DNA from: Helicobacter jaachi
GTDB taxonomy: Bacteria; Campylobacterota; Campylobacteria; Campylobacterales; Helicobacteraceae
Length of the DNA stretch: 64,000 nucleotides
Reading direction: 5' to 3'
Assembly: GCF_000763135.2 (NCBI RefSeq)
Contig: NZ_JRPR02000003.1
Span: 1-64,000 of the forward strand
The notes beneath the pieces were generated by a model that was given only the letters and a program-made list of their open reading frames with translations, ran no database searches and was not told where the DNA came from. The translations under genes were made by a program, and so were the position numbers. Shown here one piece after another: positions 39,887-49,125 of the stretch (its first letter is position 1; every line of letters begins with the position of its first letter).

Positions 39887-39932
39887 GTGCCTCGCTCCTT
39901 AAAGTAAAATAAATTAAAACTTAAAAAAGCGT

Positions 39933-39941
39933 ATTCTAGCA
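39933..39941 (-). promoter_or_regulatory. Extended -10 promoter of the acyl/aminotransferase operon
   Basis: TGCTAGAAT on the minus strand, about 47 bases before TTG 39886, in a strongly AT-rich gap. Confidence 0.45.
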
Positions 39942-40098
39942 AAAATATCTAAAGAAAAAATTGAATGTTTCATTTCGAAAAGATAAAACATAAAAAAGCA
40001 ATATTTCCTTATTTTGTTTACCCATATTAATAATTTTTCTTAAATATAAATAGCGAAATTATTCAAAATAAATTTACATTTCAAAGGGGTGTATAGTA

Positions 40099-42168
40099 TT
40101 GAGTTTGTGGAAGAGTTTTTCATTAGGACAGAAGTTTATAATCTTACAATCTGTCGTGTTTGTGGTGCTTTTAGTGCCATTTTTGTTTTTGGTTGATGGG
40201 GTGATGACAAAGCATTCTAAGGAGCAAATAGAAAATCAACTTAATGTGATTGAAGATGTATTAGATACAAGTTTAGATGTATTTTTTACACGGATTTTAA
40301 ATAATATCAAAAATTCATTTGATGTGTTTGAAGCGGTGCAAGCTCGGTATTATGGCAAGGCAGGTAATAGTTCTTATAAGCTCGGTGAGAGTGTGAATGT
40401 GGGCGGCAAGCAAGTGCCTGCGCTATATTATAATGGCGTCTCTTTGGCGGAGAATACGGATTTTATCGAGTATTTTTCCTCTGTGATGGGGAGTGAAGCG
40501 ACATTTTTTGCGCTAGATTCTCAAGGGGACTTCACACGCATTAGCACATCTTTAAAAGATAGTGAGGGCAAGCTAGCCATTGGCACGACACTTGGGAAAG
40601 AACACCCAGCATTTGCAGAGATTAAGGCAAAGCGCGCATTTAGTGGGCGTGTGAGGCTCTTTGGTAAGGACTATATGGGGATTTATAAGCCTTTATTAGA
40701 TGCTAAAAGTGAAGTCATTGGCATTGCTTTTGTCGCGGACGAGCTAGATACAGCCTATGAAAATCTAAAAACTAGGCTTGCTAAAATCGCAGTAGGGGAA
40801 AGCGGCAAGATAATGATTATTGATAGGAGATATGATAGGTTTATTGTCGGCGGGCAGGAGAATGAAAAGCCTAGCGCACTTTCATTTTATAAACATATTC
40901 AAGAGGGGCTAGCGGAGGGCTTTGTAGAGTATAAAGATAAGGGCGAAGTGTATGAGATTTCTACATTGCATAATCAAATTGTGGATTTGTATGTGGTTAC
41001 ACAGGCGCGGCTAAAGGATTTTACACAATTTAATGTATTTTTAGAGCGCTTTATGCTTATTGGCATTTTGCTGCTAGTATCTGTGGTGCTAGTCATCTCA
41101 TATTTGGCTGTGCGGCGTGCGGTTAAGAGGCTTATGAAGCTCACTAAAATCATCACTACATTTTTGTCTTATGTCAATTTTGAGGAAAAGAGCGCGCCAC
41201 CTATTTTGGAAATCAAAACGCGCGATGAGATTGGTAATATCGCCCATAAGCTTAATGAATCTATGCTCAAAATTCAAAAAGGTTTAGAGCAGGATATGGA
41301 GGCGATTAATGATACTTTTAGAGTTGTTGAGAGCGTAAAAAAGGGACATTTGGATAATAAAATCAATAAAACGCCGCATAATCCTAATCTTGTGCATTTA
41401 AAAGAGCTTATTAACGAGGCTTTAGCGCAGATTGAAGCAAATGTGGGCAGTGGGATTGATGTGCTAGGGCAGTATCAAAAGGAAAATTATAGCAATAAAT
41501 GCGATGAAAGCAATATAGAGGGCGATATTTTAGGATTCTATCAAAGCATTAACGCACTGCGCGAAAGTATGATTGCAACCATTAAGGCGCGCATTAAAGT
41601 GAGCGAGCATTTAAGCCAAGTCTCACAAGAGCTTGGGCAGTCTGTGGCAAAAATCACAAGTGGGGCTAATCAGCAGGCTTCGAGCCTAGAGGAGAGCGCG
41701 GCGACGCTTAATCAAATTAATTCTTCTATGCAGGGCATTAATCAACGCACGCTAGAGGTAACCCAGCAAAGTGAGGATATTAAAAAGATTATAGGCATTA
41801 TCCGCGATATCGCCGACCAGACGAATTTGCTCGCACTCAATGCCGCTATTGAGGCTGCGCGCGCAGGCGAGCATGGGCGAGGATTTGCAGTGGTGGCTGA
41901 TGAAGTGAGAAAACTAGCAGAACGCACGCAAAAGTCTTTGAGCGAGATTGAAGCAAATACCAATATTCTAGTGCAAAGCATTAATGATATGTCAGAATCT
42001 ATAAAAGAGCAGACTGCGGGCATTGAGCAGATTAATCAAGCTATGGTTGAGCTAGAGCAAGTAACGCAAGAAAATGTCAATATCGCGCAGCATTCGCAGG
42101 ACATCAGCAGCGCTATGGAGGGCATTGCGGGGAATATTTTAGAAGATGTGCGCAAGAAGCAATTCTAG
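40099..42168 (+). CDS. Methyl-accepting chemotaxis protein with Cache-type sensor
   Basis: 689 residues from a TTG start (40099) with AAAGGGG upstream. A first membrane helix ([20 protein letters not shown]), a ~280-residue periplasmic Cache_3/Cache_2-like sensor ([25 protein letters not shown]-like [11 protein letters not shown]), a second helix ([16 protein letters not shown]), HAMP and the signalling hairpin with the invariant [27 protein letters not shown] tip and flanking methylation helices. It acts as a transmembrane chemoreceptor coupling to CheW/CheA. Ligand unknown. Its ending lacks a CheR-binding pentapeptide. Divergently transcribed from the glycan operon across a 212-base AT-rich gap. 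Confidence 0.92.
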   Translation: MSLWKSFSLGQKFIILQSVVFVVLLVPFLFLVDGVMTKHSKEQIENQLNVIEDVLDTSLDVFFTRILNNIKNSFDVFEAVQARYYGKAGNSSYKLGESVNVGGKQVPALYYNGVSLAENTDFIEYFSSVMGSEATFFALDSQGDFTRISTSLKDSEGKLAIGTTLGKEHPAFAEIKAKRAFSGRVRLFGKDYMGIYKPLLDAKSEVIGIAFVADELDTAYENLKTRLAKIAVGESGKIMIIDRRYDRFIVGGQENEKPSALSFYKHIQEGLAEGFVEYKDKGEVYEISTLHNQIVDLYVVTQARLKDFTQFNVFLERFMLIGILLLVSVVLVISYLAVRRAVKRLMKLTKIITTFLSYVNFEEKSAPPILEIKTRDEIGNIAHKLNESMLKIQKGLEQDMEAINDTFRVVESVKKGHLDNKINKTPHNPNLVHLKELINEALAQIEANVGSGIDVLGQYQKENYSNKCDESNIEGDILGFYQSINALRESMIATIKARIKVSEHLSQVSQELGQSVAKITSGANQQASSLEESAATLNQINSSMQGINQRTLEVTQQSEDIKKIIGIIRDIADQTNLLALNAAIEAARAGEHGRGFAVVADEVRKLAERTQKSLSEIEANTNILVQSINDMSESIKEQTAGIEQINQAMVELEQVTQENVNIAQHSQDISSAMEGIAGNILEDVRKKQF

Positions 42169-42371
42169 ATTCTGTATTTTCTAGCGCTTGTAGAATTAAA
42201 GCTTCATACGCTTTATTCTTTAATGTAATAGGGCGCGAATACGCCCGGCTTTCGCGCTAGCAAAAGCAACAGCGTGGCACGCATAGAACTGACCTTAAAA
42301 AATGAAGTTGATAAGCTGCGTAAGCGCACAAGCGCAGACTATAGAATCTGCAAACAATAGCTCACAATAGT
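42169..42371 (-). repeat. Dispersed intergenic repeat, reversed partial copy
   Basis: Contains CCTTAAAAAATGAAGTTGAT, the reverse of the TATCAACTT...TAAGG end seen at 20184 and 51131, plus octamers at both sides. Lies between convergent genes and may act in termination. Confidence 0.45.
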
Positions 42372-43211
42372 TTAATGGCGTGCTTCATAAGTAAGGATAG
42401 TAGTATTTTGCGCGTGTGTTACATCTTTTAGGCTTAAAAATGTGGGCGTAAAATCTATAAGCATTTTTGTAGAAGTAATGTGATTTTGCGCCACAGCGCG
42501 CGCGTATAAGCCACGATAATATTTAGCATAGTGGCTTACCTTTTTGCCATTTTTTAAAAAATTCACTTGTGTGTAATGCGCGCAACTCTTTGGCATATAA
42601 GCCTTTATATAAGCCTCTGCGCGCAAATCTAGCACATCACTATGGGCAAAAAATACATCAAGTGCGGGCTTTAGCGCCCTATAGAGTGCCTTTAGCTCAA
42701 ATGCTCCTCTGCCCTTGCCCTGATGCACATTATAGTATGGCAATGCCCAGTCCGCGCGCACCACGCCAAAGAGATTACTAAAAATACACAAATGTTTGTA
42801 GAGATACTTTTGCGCTTTAGAATCTAAGCTTGCAAAGTCTAGCGCCTTGTATCCTACGCCATTATAAAGCCTTATAGATTCTATATTTGGCGCGTTTAGG
42901 AGGTTTTGAGCGATATTTAGCTCATCTAAATTTATGCGCTTACTGCCAAAAAGCGCGCTAATTTCCCCCTCACTTGCGCTTTGTAAAAACGCTGCATACG
43001 CCTTTATAGCGTCTTGTATCGCACTATGCTCTAAAAATAAGCCCTCATATAATGCTGCTTGAAAGCTTGTTTGTGAAGCAGGAGTGCTATTTATAGAATC
43101 TAGCCTATATTTTAATGCGCTATTTGTGGCATTTTGGGGGATTTTTCCATTTTTTGGGATAGTCTTGTGCGGGATAGCCTTGCCCTCACTTGGGCTAAAT
43201 AGGATTTTCAT
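42372..43211 (-). CDS. yaaA: YaaA-family peroxide stress protein
   Basis: 279 residues of UPF0246/YaaA. It begins MKILFSPSEGKAIPHK and carries LYNGVGYKALD, FGVVRADWALPYYNVHQGKG and VNFLKNGKKVSHYAKYYRGLYAR, all family landmarks. Characterised YaaA lowers free intracellular iron during peroxide stress. Start ATG 43211 overlaps the upstream lipoprotein stop (ATGA). Confidence 0.87.
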   Translation of the reverse strand: MKILFSPSEGKAIPHKTIPKNGKIPQNATNSALKYRLDSINSTPASQTSFQAALYEGLFLEHSAIQDAIKAYAAFLQSASEGEISALFGSKRINLDELNIAQNLLNAPNIESIRLYNGVGYKALDFASLDSKAQKYLYKHLCIFSNLFGVVRADWALPYYNVHQGKGRGAFELKALYRALKPALDVFFAHSDVLDLRAEAYIKAYMPKSCAHYTQVNFLKNGKKVSHYAKYYRGLYARAVAQNHITSTKMLIDFTPTFLSLKDVTHAQNTTILTYEARH

Positions 43212-44320
43212 TGAGCCGCAAATGTATCAAATATATATTTATAGGGAGAATCTGCCCTCACAAAGTGCTTTATATCCTCTAAAGTTAGCTCTAGCATAAT
43301 GTTTCCGCTTGAGTAGGGCGAGATTTCATACTGCTGCCATATAAGCACCACTCTAGGCACTAAGTCATCATGCAGATAAGTTAAGAAAAAATACTCTGGC
43401 AGCTTTTTAATGGGCAAAGATTCTATAAAAATCTTATCCCCATATTGCGCCAGTAGCGCCTCAGTAAGCACTCTAAAAAGCTCCTCACTTGGCTCAAATA
43501 AATCCTTTGGATTACTTGAAATAGACTTCCCACTCTCTAGCTCAAAAGTTTGTGTAATATACTGCGAATTCCCATGCGCCCCGCCTGTGTAGGCGTAAGA
43601 GAAATGTCCAATAGTTAGGATTTTAGAATCTACATAGAGCATTTCATCTTGCTCATCTATCCTCACTAGCTCGCTTTGCGCATCTAGTTTTTCTAAATCA
43701 TCGCGCGCAAGCTTTAAAAGCTGCTCTTGTAATTGCGCCTTACTCTCTGCGCCGCCATTAAGCGCGGCATTTAGCTCATCTCGCGCATTTTTATCAATGC
43801 CATTTAAGGGCGAAATGTAGAACTTATTTATTTCCTCCCTCCATTCAAGATTATCTTGCGTCTTTGTGTATGCGCCCTGTATAGAATCTACCACACTCAC
43901 AGGCAGGCTTGTATCCTCCTTAAGAAACATGTTAGTGTTATCCCCATACTCCAAAACCAGCGCGCCAGATTCTATCCCCACGCGCATATTGACATCTGTA
44001 AGCTCGTATGAATTAGGCGTAGCCATATAGTCATCTTTAAATAATGCTATATATTGCTTTGTATCCCCAATCATCGCACTTCCTATCAGCACCAAAGCCC
44101 GCTCTACGCTATGTCCATGAAGCATACCTTTCATCACATAGATTCGTTTATTATCGCCTAGTTTCAAAATCCGCTCTATTTCATCATTGCTGCGCTGCTT
44201 TGCGGGCAGATTTGGCAAGCTCTCTCTTGTTTGCTCCTTGTCCGCATTATCCGCACACGCACAAAATATTAGCCCAAGCACACACGCTAGCGCACATATT
44301 TTTATAAAATATTTTTTCAT
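43208..44320 (-). CDS. DUF3298/DUF4163-type lipoprotein
   Basis: 370 residues with a lipoprotein signal: hydrophobic ICALACVLGLIFC with the lipidation Cys at about residue 20. The C-terminal half has YTGGAHGNSQYITQTFELESGK followed by LFEPSEELFRVLTEAL, characteristic of DUF3298 with an adjacent DUF4163 (RsiV-like, heparinase-II-like surface) domain. Probably anchored in the inner leaflet of the outer membrane. Function unknown. Confidence 0.78.
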   Translation of the reverse strand: MKKYFIKICALACVLGLIFCACADNADKEQTRESLPNLPAKQRSNDEIERILKLGDNKRIYVMKGMLHGHSVERALVLIGSAMIGDTKQYIALFKDDYMATPNSYELTDVNMRVGIESGALVLEYGDNTNMFLKEDTSLPVSVVDSIQGAYTKTQDNLEWREEINKFYISPLNGIDKNARDELNAALNGGAESKAQLQEQLLKLARDDLEKLDAQSELVRIDEQDEMLYVDSKILTIGHFSYAYTGGAHGNSQYITQTFELESGKSISSNPKDLFEPSEELFRVLTEALLAQYGDKIFIESLPIKKLPEYFFLTYLHDDLVPRVVLIWQQYEISPYSSGNIMLELTLEDIKHFVRADSPYKYIFDTFAAQ

Positions 44321-44389
44321 CTCCCTCGCCTTTTTAAAAAATTACTAGTATTTGCATACTACTGCAAATTTATAAGCACGCATTTCATC

Positions 44390-44776
44390 TCACCAGCCGC
44401 GCGAAATAGCATGACAGCTCACGCACCCAGAAAGAATACGCCCATACACATCAGCGCTCTTAATCATATCGCCATCTTTTAAAAATCGCTCAAGTAAGCC
44501 TATATACTCCTCATTGCGATTAACAATGCCGCCCACGACATTAATATCGCGCCGCTGCGAAATGCTAAGATAAGTATTTGCATCAATGCGCTTTAGCTCC
44601 CCACTTAGGATTTTAAACTCCTCTAAACCCTCATTAATCCACTCTTGTTTATTATATAAAAAGCCCTTTTCCATAAGATTCATCGCATATTCCATATTTT
44701 GCATAATATGCGAAAGCTGCCCTTCTGCCAATAGTGCGCACGCGCAAAGGCATAAAAGCCCATAAATTTTTAGCAT
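44390..44776 (-). CDS. Periplasmic monohaem cytochrome c (c'-type)
   Basis: 128 residues from ATG 44776, preferred over 44806 because AGGAGC stands just before it and a signal peptide (MLKIYGLLCLCACALLAEG) follows directly. A single CVSCH haem site lies near the C-terminus after a helical body, as in cytochrome c' and related four-helix proteins. It should be exported and receive covalent haem. Partner unknown. Confidence 0.8.
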   Translation of the reverse strand: MLKIYGLLCLCACALLAEGQLSHIMQNMEYAMNLMEKGFLYNKQEWINEGLEEFKILSGELKRIDANTYLSISQRRDINVVGGIVNRNEEYIGLLERFLKDGDMIKSADVYGRILSGCVSCHAISRGW

Positions 44777-44805
44777 TTTTGCTCCTATTATCCTTATTCC
44801 TTGCA

Positions 44806-45474
44806 TTATTTTGCTCCCTCAAATAGTTTTGAGCCAATGCGCACGAGATTTGCCCCATACGCGATAGCTATTTCAAAATCCCCGCTCATACCCATAGACA
44901 AAATCCTAGCGCCACACCCCTGCACGCTATCAAACACATCTCTTGTAAGCTGAAAGCTCCTTTCAATATCCGCGCGATTAGGGCTATGCGCGCCAATGCT
45001 CATAATGCCTTCCAGTATAATATTTGGGCATTGTGCTTGTATTTGCTCATAAATTTCTTTTGCAGATTCTATACTCACACCGCTTTTACTTGCCTCGTTT
45101 GCGGCATTTACTTGCAATAATGCGCGCACTTTTGCTTCTCCTAGCCTTTTTTGAATGGCGTGGGCTAATTTTATAGAATCTATGCTATGAATGAGGCTAG
45201 GCTGCAGCGCGAGCAAGGCATTAATCTTATTTTCCTGCAGCGTGCCGATAAAATGCCACTCCAAAGGCACATCGCTTAAAATCTCACTTTTAGCGCGCAA
45301 ATCCTGCACTTTGTTTTCACCAAATGCACGCTGCCCGCACTCATATAAAGCCAAAATATCTTCCGCGCTTTGATATTTGCTCACCGCCACAAGCGAAATG
45401 ATTTGATGTGCGCTATAAGCCAGCCGCGCGCGCTCTATACGCCGCAGCACACGCTCTAAATTTAACGCCAGCAT
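44806..45474 (-). CDS. YggS/PLPBP-family PLP homeostasis protein
   Basis: 222 residues of the alanine-racemase-like fold: LVAVSKYQSAEDI with the PLP lysine, FGENKVQDLRAK, WHFIGTLQENK, SIDSIKLA and GMSGDFEIAIAYGANLVRIGSKLFEG. Members bind pyridoxal phosphate and keep its pool balanced without known enzyme activity. Immediately downstream of rseP, 10 bases away. Confidence 0.92.
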   Translation of the reverse strand: MLALNLERVLRRIERARLAYSAHQIISLVAVSKYQSAEDILALYECGQRAFGENKVQDLRAKSEILSDVPLEWHFIGTLQENKINALLALQPSLIHSIDSIKLAHAIQKRLGEAKVRALLQVNAANEASKSGVSIESAKEIYEQIQAQCPNIILEGIMSIGAHSPNRADIERSFQLTRDVFDSVQGCGARILSMGMSGDFEIAIAYGANLVRIGSKLFEGAK

Positions 45475-45484
45475 GCCTCCTCCT

Positions 45485-46624
45485 TTATGCTAATAAGCGA
45501 AATATATCATTATATAATCCCAACATCATAAGCCCAAGCAGCACCGCCCAGCCGCAAAGTGTGAGATAATACGCCACTTGCTCATTTGGCTTTTTCCCCC
45601 TTAACATCTCATAAGCATTAAACAAAATATGCCCGCCATCAAGTGCGGGGATAGGCAAAAGGTTTAATACACCAAGATTTACTGAAATAAGCGCCACCAA
45701 ATACAAAAAGCGCGAGAGATTATCCCTGCTTGCTACATCTATCACAGATACTATGCTAATCACCCCGCCCACTTGACTACTAGGCACGACACCGCTTATA
45801 AGCTTGCCTATGCCTTGAATGATAAGCACACTTGCCTTTAATGTCTCATGCCAGCCATAATACAAACTATCTAAGCCATAATAATGCACCTTTTCTAGCG
45901 CATTTGCGCTCACTATGCCAATCATACGCCGCTTTATAGGCTCGCCAAAAATATTTTTAGAATCTTGCACAATAGGCGTGAGTGTGAGCTGTATGCGCTC
46001 TTGTGCTAGCTCATTGCTTGCATGGCTTTGCTTCTCTATAATTTTTGCTCCACTGCCTGCTATTTGCCCCTGCTCATTTGACTTGCGCATAATTTCAACA
46101 TTTAAACTCCCGCTAGATTCTGTAATGATAGAATCTAGCTCCTCCCAAGTGCGAATGTGCGTGCCATTTATGCCCACAATCCTATCATTTGGCTGCAGTC
46201 CGGCTGTAAATGCAGGCGTATTCTCACGCACATCGCCAACTATAGGAGCAAGGGAGGGTATGCCATTAATCCCCACTATCACATACAAAATAAATGCTAG
46301 TAAAAAGTTAAACCCCGCACCCGCTAGCAAAATAGCAATCCGCTTACAAGGTGACTTTGCCAAATACGAATCTGCCTCAAGGGCTGATGTTTGCTCCAAC
46401 TTAGGATTGCTATCATCTTGCCCTTTAAGCTTGACATAGCCGCCAAGCGGGATAAGCGAAAGTGCATATTGCGTGTGTTTAGTATGAAAAGTCAAAAGCT
46501 TTTTGCCAAATCCTATGCTAAAGACCTCCACGCGCACCCCAAAAAGCCGTGCTACGATAAAATGCCCTAATTCATGAAAAAAAACTAAGAAAGATAACAC
46601 CAAAAGCGCGACAAATAAGCTCAT
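45485..46624 (-). CDS. rseP: RseP site-2 zinc metalloprotease
   Basis: 379 residues. HELGHF in the first membrane helix is the zinc site, a PDZ domain lies in the middle (GLQPNDRIVGINGTHIRTWEE), and LNLLPIPALDGGHILF is the second metal-binding motif before the last helices. It cleaves membrane-anchored regulators or signal peptide remnants within the inner membrane. The start overlaps the pgsA stop by four bases. Confidence 0.93.
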   Translation of the reverse strand: MSLFVALLVLSFLVFFHELGHFIVARLFGVRVEVFSIGFGKKLLTFHTKHTQYALSLIPLGGYVKLKGQDDSNPKLEQTSALEADSYLAKSPCKRIAILLAGAGFNFLLAFILYVIVGINGIPSLAPIVGDVRENTPAFTAGLQPNDRIVGINGTHIRTWEELDSIITESSGSLNVEIMRKSNEQGQIAGSGAKIIEKQSHASNELAQERIQLTLTPIVQDSKNIFGEPIKRRMIGIVSANALEKVHYYGLDSLYYGWHETLKASVLIIQGIGKLISGVVPSSQVGGVISIVSVIDVASRDNLSRFLYLVALISVNLGVLNLLPIPALDGGHILFNAYEMLRGKKPNEQVAYYLTLCGWAVLLGLMMLGLYNDIFRLLA

Positions 46625-47166
46625 ACATGCACACTTTTAATATATTTAATCGTATAATCCGCCCCAGAATACAAAGTCAAAGCCACCGCTAGCCATAATA
46701 ACACCTCACCTCCCGGAAAAAAATCCGCGAGTAAAAAGGCAATAGCGGCAATTTGTGCGCCTGTTTTGTATTTCCCGCTTGTGCTTGCTGCTACGCTCTG
46801 TCCGCTGCCTGCCACCATAACGCGCAAGCCTGTGATAAAAAACTCCCGCGATAAAATAAGAAATACAGCCCAAGGAGACGCTCTCTGCAAGACCAAAAGC
46901 GCAATAAAGCCCGATAAAATGAGCATTTTATCCGCCAAAGGGTCAAAGACTTCGCCAAAGCGCGAATGCAAGTGATATTCCCGCGCGATATAGCCATCAA
47001 AAAAATCTGTCAAGCTCGCCACGCAAAAAATCAAGCACGAAAGATAATTCACCCAGTTTTTATCCACATATGTCGGCAGTATCACATCATAGTGTAGCGC
47101 CACAAAAAGCAATAAAATCGCTAGAAAAATCCTTGAAACGCTCAATATGTTGGGTAAATATCTCAA
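46621..47166 (-). CDS. pgsA: CDP-diacylglycerol-glycerol-3-phosphate phosphatidyltransferase
   Basis: 181 residues, several membrane helices, with the CDP-alcohol phosphotransferase signature DFFDGYIAREYHLHSRFGEVFDPLADK (D..DG..AR...G..D...D). It makes phosphatidylglycerophosphate for phosphatidylglycerol and cardiolipin. First gene of the pgsA-rseP-yggS group. Confidence 0.93.
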   Translation of the reverse strand: MRYLPNILSVSRIFLAILLLFVALHYDVILPTYVDKNWVNYLSCLIFCVASLTDFFDGYIAREYHLHSRFGEVFDPLADKMLILSGFIALLVLQRASPWAVFLILSREFFITGLRVMVAGSGQSVAASTSGKYKTGAQIAAIAFLLADFFPGGEVLLWLAVALTLYSGADYTIKYIKSVHV

Positions 47167-47335
47167 TGTGCTTCCTTTTGTCGCTTAATTTTAGGCAAGA
47201 TTTTACAATGGATTATTTAACTTAAATGGCAAAATATACCAAAGTTATATAAGAGTTATACCCTTTTTTTGCTACAATCGCGCATTCATTATTTTATAAA
47301 TTTCACATTATTTTGTTGCAAAGGAGGCTAAAAGT

Positions 47336-48310
47336 ATGATTAATATTTTTGTGCGGCGCGGCGGACTGATTATGCGTGAAAGTCTGCAATTCCAGTTAAG
47401 CGATGAAAATGCCCAGATTCTAGAACAGCAAGATAAAATTTTATGGATTGATTTGCTTCACCCCTCAAATGAAGAGGTGCATTACATCTCACATACTTAT
47501 AATCTTGAAATCCCAACCAAAGAGGAGCGCGAGGAGATTGAGCAATCTGCGCGCTATTGGGAGGATAGCGGGAGCATTACGATTAATACTTACTTCCTTG
47601 TGCGCTCTTTAGAATCTGAATTGCGTAATGAAACTATCACCTTTCTACTCTGCAAAAATATCCTTTTTACCATTCGCTATAGTGATTTTAAAATCTTTGA
47701 TGAAATCCAGCAAATCGTGCTTGCCACGCCTAAAGTCTTTGAAGATGGCTTTGATTTAATTGGGAAAATCTTTGAAATCCGCGTGGAAAAAGATGCCGAC
47801 TTGCTAGAATCTGCTGCCAAAAACACGCGTGATTTACGCAAAAGGGTGTTTAACTCCACTATCCTTAATTATGATGAAATGCTAGAGGAACTCTCCTCCT
47901 TACAAGAGCTTAATATGGGCGTGCGAGATTCGCTATTTGACAAGCGGCGCGCCATTACAGCCGTGCTAAAAAGCGACAAAGCCGATTTAGATGTGAAAAA
48001 AAATATCACCATTGTGCTAAAGGACTTAAATTCGCTCGTAGAATTTACCACCGTGAATATGCAAGCACTTGATAATATTCAAACGATTTTGACCAACCAA
48101 ATCAACATCGAGCAGAATAAAACCATTAAGCTTTTCACCGTGGTAACCGTGGCGATGATGCCTCCAACGCTCATTGGCACGATTTATGGTATGAATTTTG
48201 ATAGTATGCCCGAGCTGCATTTAGACTATGCCTATCCTATCGTGCTTGTGATTATGATTCTCTCCACATTTATTCCCATTATCTACTTTAAGAAAAAGGG
48301 TTGGATTTAA
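47336..48310 (+). CDS. corA: CorA-type magnesium/divalent cation transporter
   Basis: 324 residues with the C-terminal pair of membrane helices and the GMN signature ([11 protein letters not shown]). The N-terminal cytosolic domain carries acidic helices. Start ATG 47336 follows AAAGGAGG. The stop shares a base with the next start (TAATG). Confidence 0.93.
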   Translation: MINIFVRRGGLIMRESLQFQLSDENAQILEQQDKILWIDLLHPSNEEVHYISHTYNLEIPTKEEREEIEQSARYWEDSGSITINTYFLVRSLESELRNETITFLLCKNILFTIRYSDFKIFDEIQQIVLATPKVFEDGFDLIGKIFEIRVEKDADLLESAAKNTRDLRKRVFNSTILNYDEMLEELSSLQELNMGVRDSLFDKRRAITAVLKSDKADLDVKKNITIVLKDLNSLVEFTTVNMQALDNIQTILTNQINIEQNKTIKLFTVVTVAMMPPTLIGTIYGMNFDSMPELHLDYAYPIVLVIMILSTFIPIIYFKKKGWI

Positions 48311-49044
48311 TGGATTTTGCACATTTTTTGGGCGCGTTTGCGTGGGTTAGTGACTTTCATTCGTGGATTGCGCTCGCCACTTTGGTATTTTTAGAAATCG
48401 TGCTAGGCATTGATAATCTCATTTTTCTAGCCATTTTGGTTTCGCGTTTGGAGGAGCGCCACCGCGATAAGGCACGCATTTTTGGCTTACTTTTGGCTAT
48501 GCTCTCGCGCATTGCGTTGCTTGTGTGCCTTTTTTGGGTGATGAAACTCACCCAACCGCTTTTTACAATCGCGCATTTTGCCATAAGTGGGCGCGATATA
48601 GTGCTGCTAGTTGGAGGATTATTCCTGCTATACAAAGCCACAAGCGAAATTCACGCGATGAGCCTGCCACAAAGCGAGCAGCACATTAAGCCCAAATACG
48701 CTAGCTTTGCGCTTGTGATTGTGCAAATCACATTGCTTGATATCGTGTTTTCGCTAGATTCTGTAATCACAGCTGTGGGAATGGTCGATGTGCTTGCCAT
48801 AATGATTTTAGCCATTATCATAAGCGTGATAGTTATGCTTATCGCGTCTAAGGGTATTTCAAGCTTTATTGAGAAAAATCCTAGTATCAAAACGCTAGCC
48901 TTAGCGTTTTTGCTGTTAGTAGGCGTTACACTCATCGCTGATGGCGCGCATTTCCATATCCCTAAGGGATATATTTACTTTGCTATTGCGTTTTCTTTGG
49001 GCGTGGAGATGATAAATTTGTATCTTACAAAATCGCGCAAATAG
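48310..49044 (+). CDS. TerC-family integral membrane protein
   Basis: 244 residues from ATG 48310, which overlaps the corA stop (TAATG); a TTG nine bases earlier is also in frame. About seven membrane helices with the TerC landmarks FLEIVLGIDNLIFLAIL and LLDIVFSLDSVITAVGM, whose aspartates are thought to bind metal. Related to Alx/TerC manganese exporters and YgdQ. The pairing with CorA suggests metal homeostasis. Confidence 0.9.
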   Translation: MDFAHFLGAFAWVSDFHSWIALATLVFLEIVLGIDNLIFLAILVSRLEERHRDKARIFGLLLAMLSRIALLVCLFWVMKLTQPLFTIAHFAISGRDIVLLVGGLFLLYKATSEIHAMSLPQSEQHIKPKYASFALVIVQITLLDIVFSLDSVITAVGMVDVLAIMILAIIISVIVMLIASKGISSFIEKNPSIKTLALAFLLLVGVTLIADGAHFHIPKGYIYFAIAFSLGVEMINLYLTKSRK

Positions 49045-49125
49045 CCATTTTTACTAGATTCTATATTTTCACAGCATAAATGCGATAGAATTTAGCTTTT
49101 TAGTTTAATGCTTAAAGGCGGAAAT

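Noticed and set aside
1-39900. Prophage, insertion sequence or integrative element
   Set aside because: No transposase, integrase, phage structural gene or att-type repeat found; the island is described as chromosomal contingency DNA.
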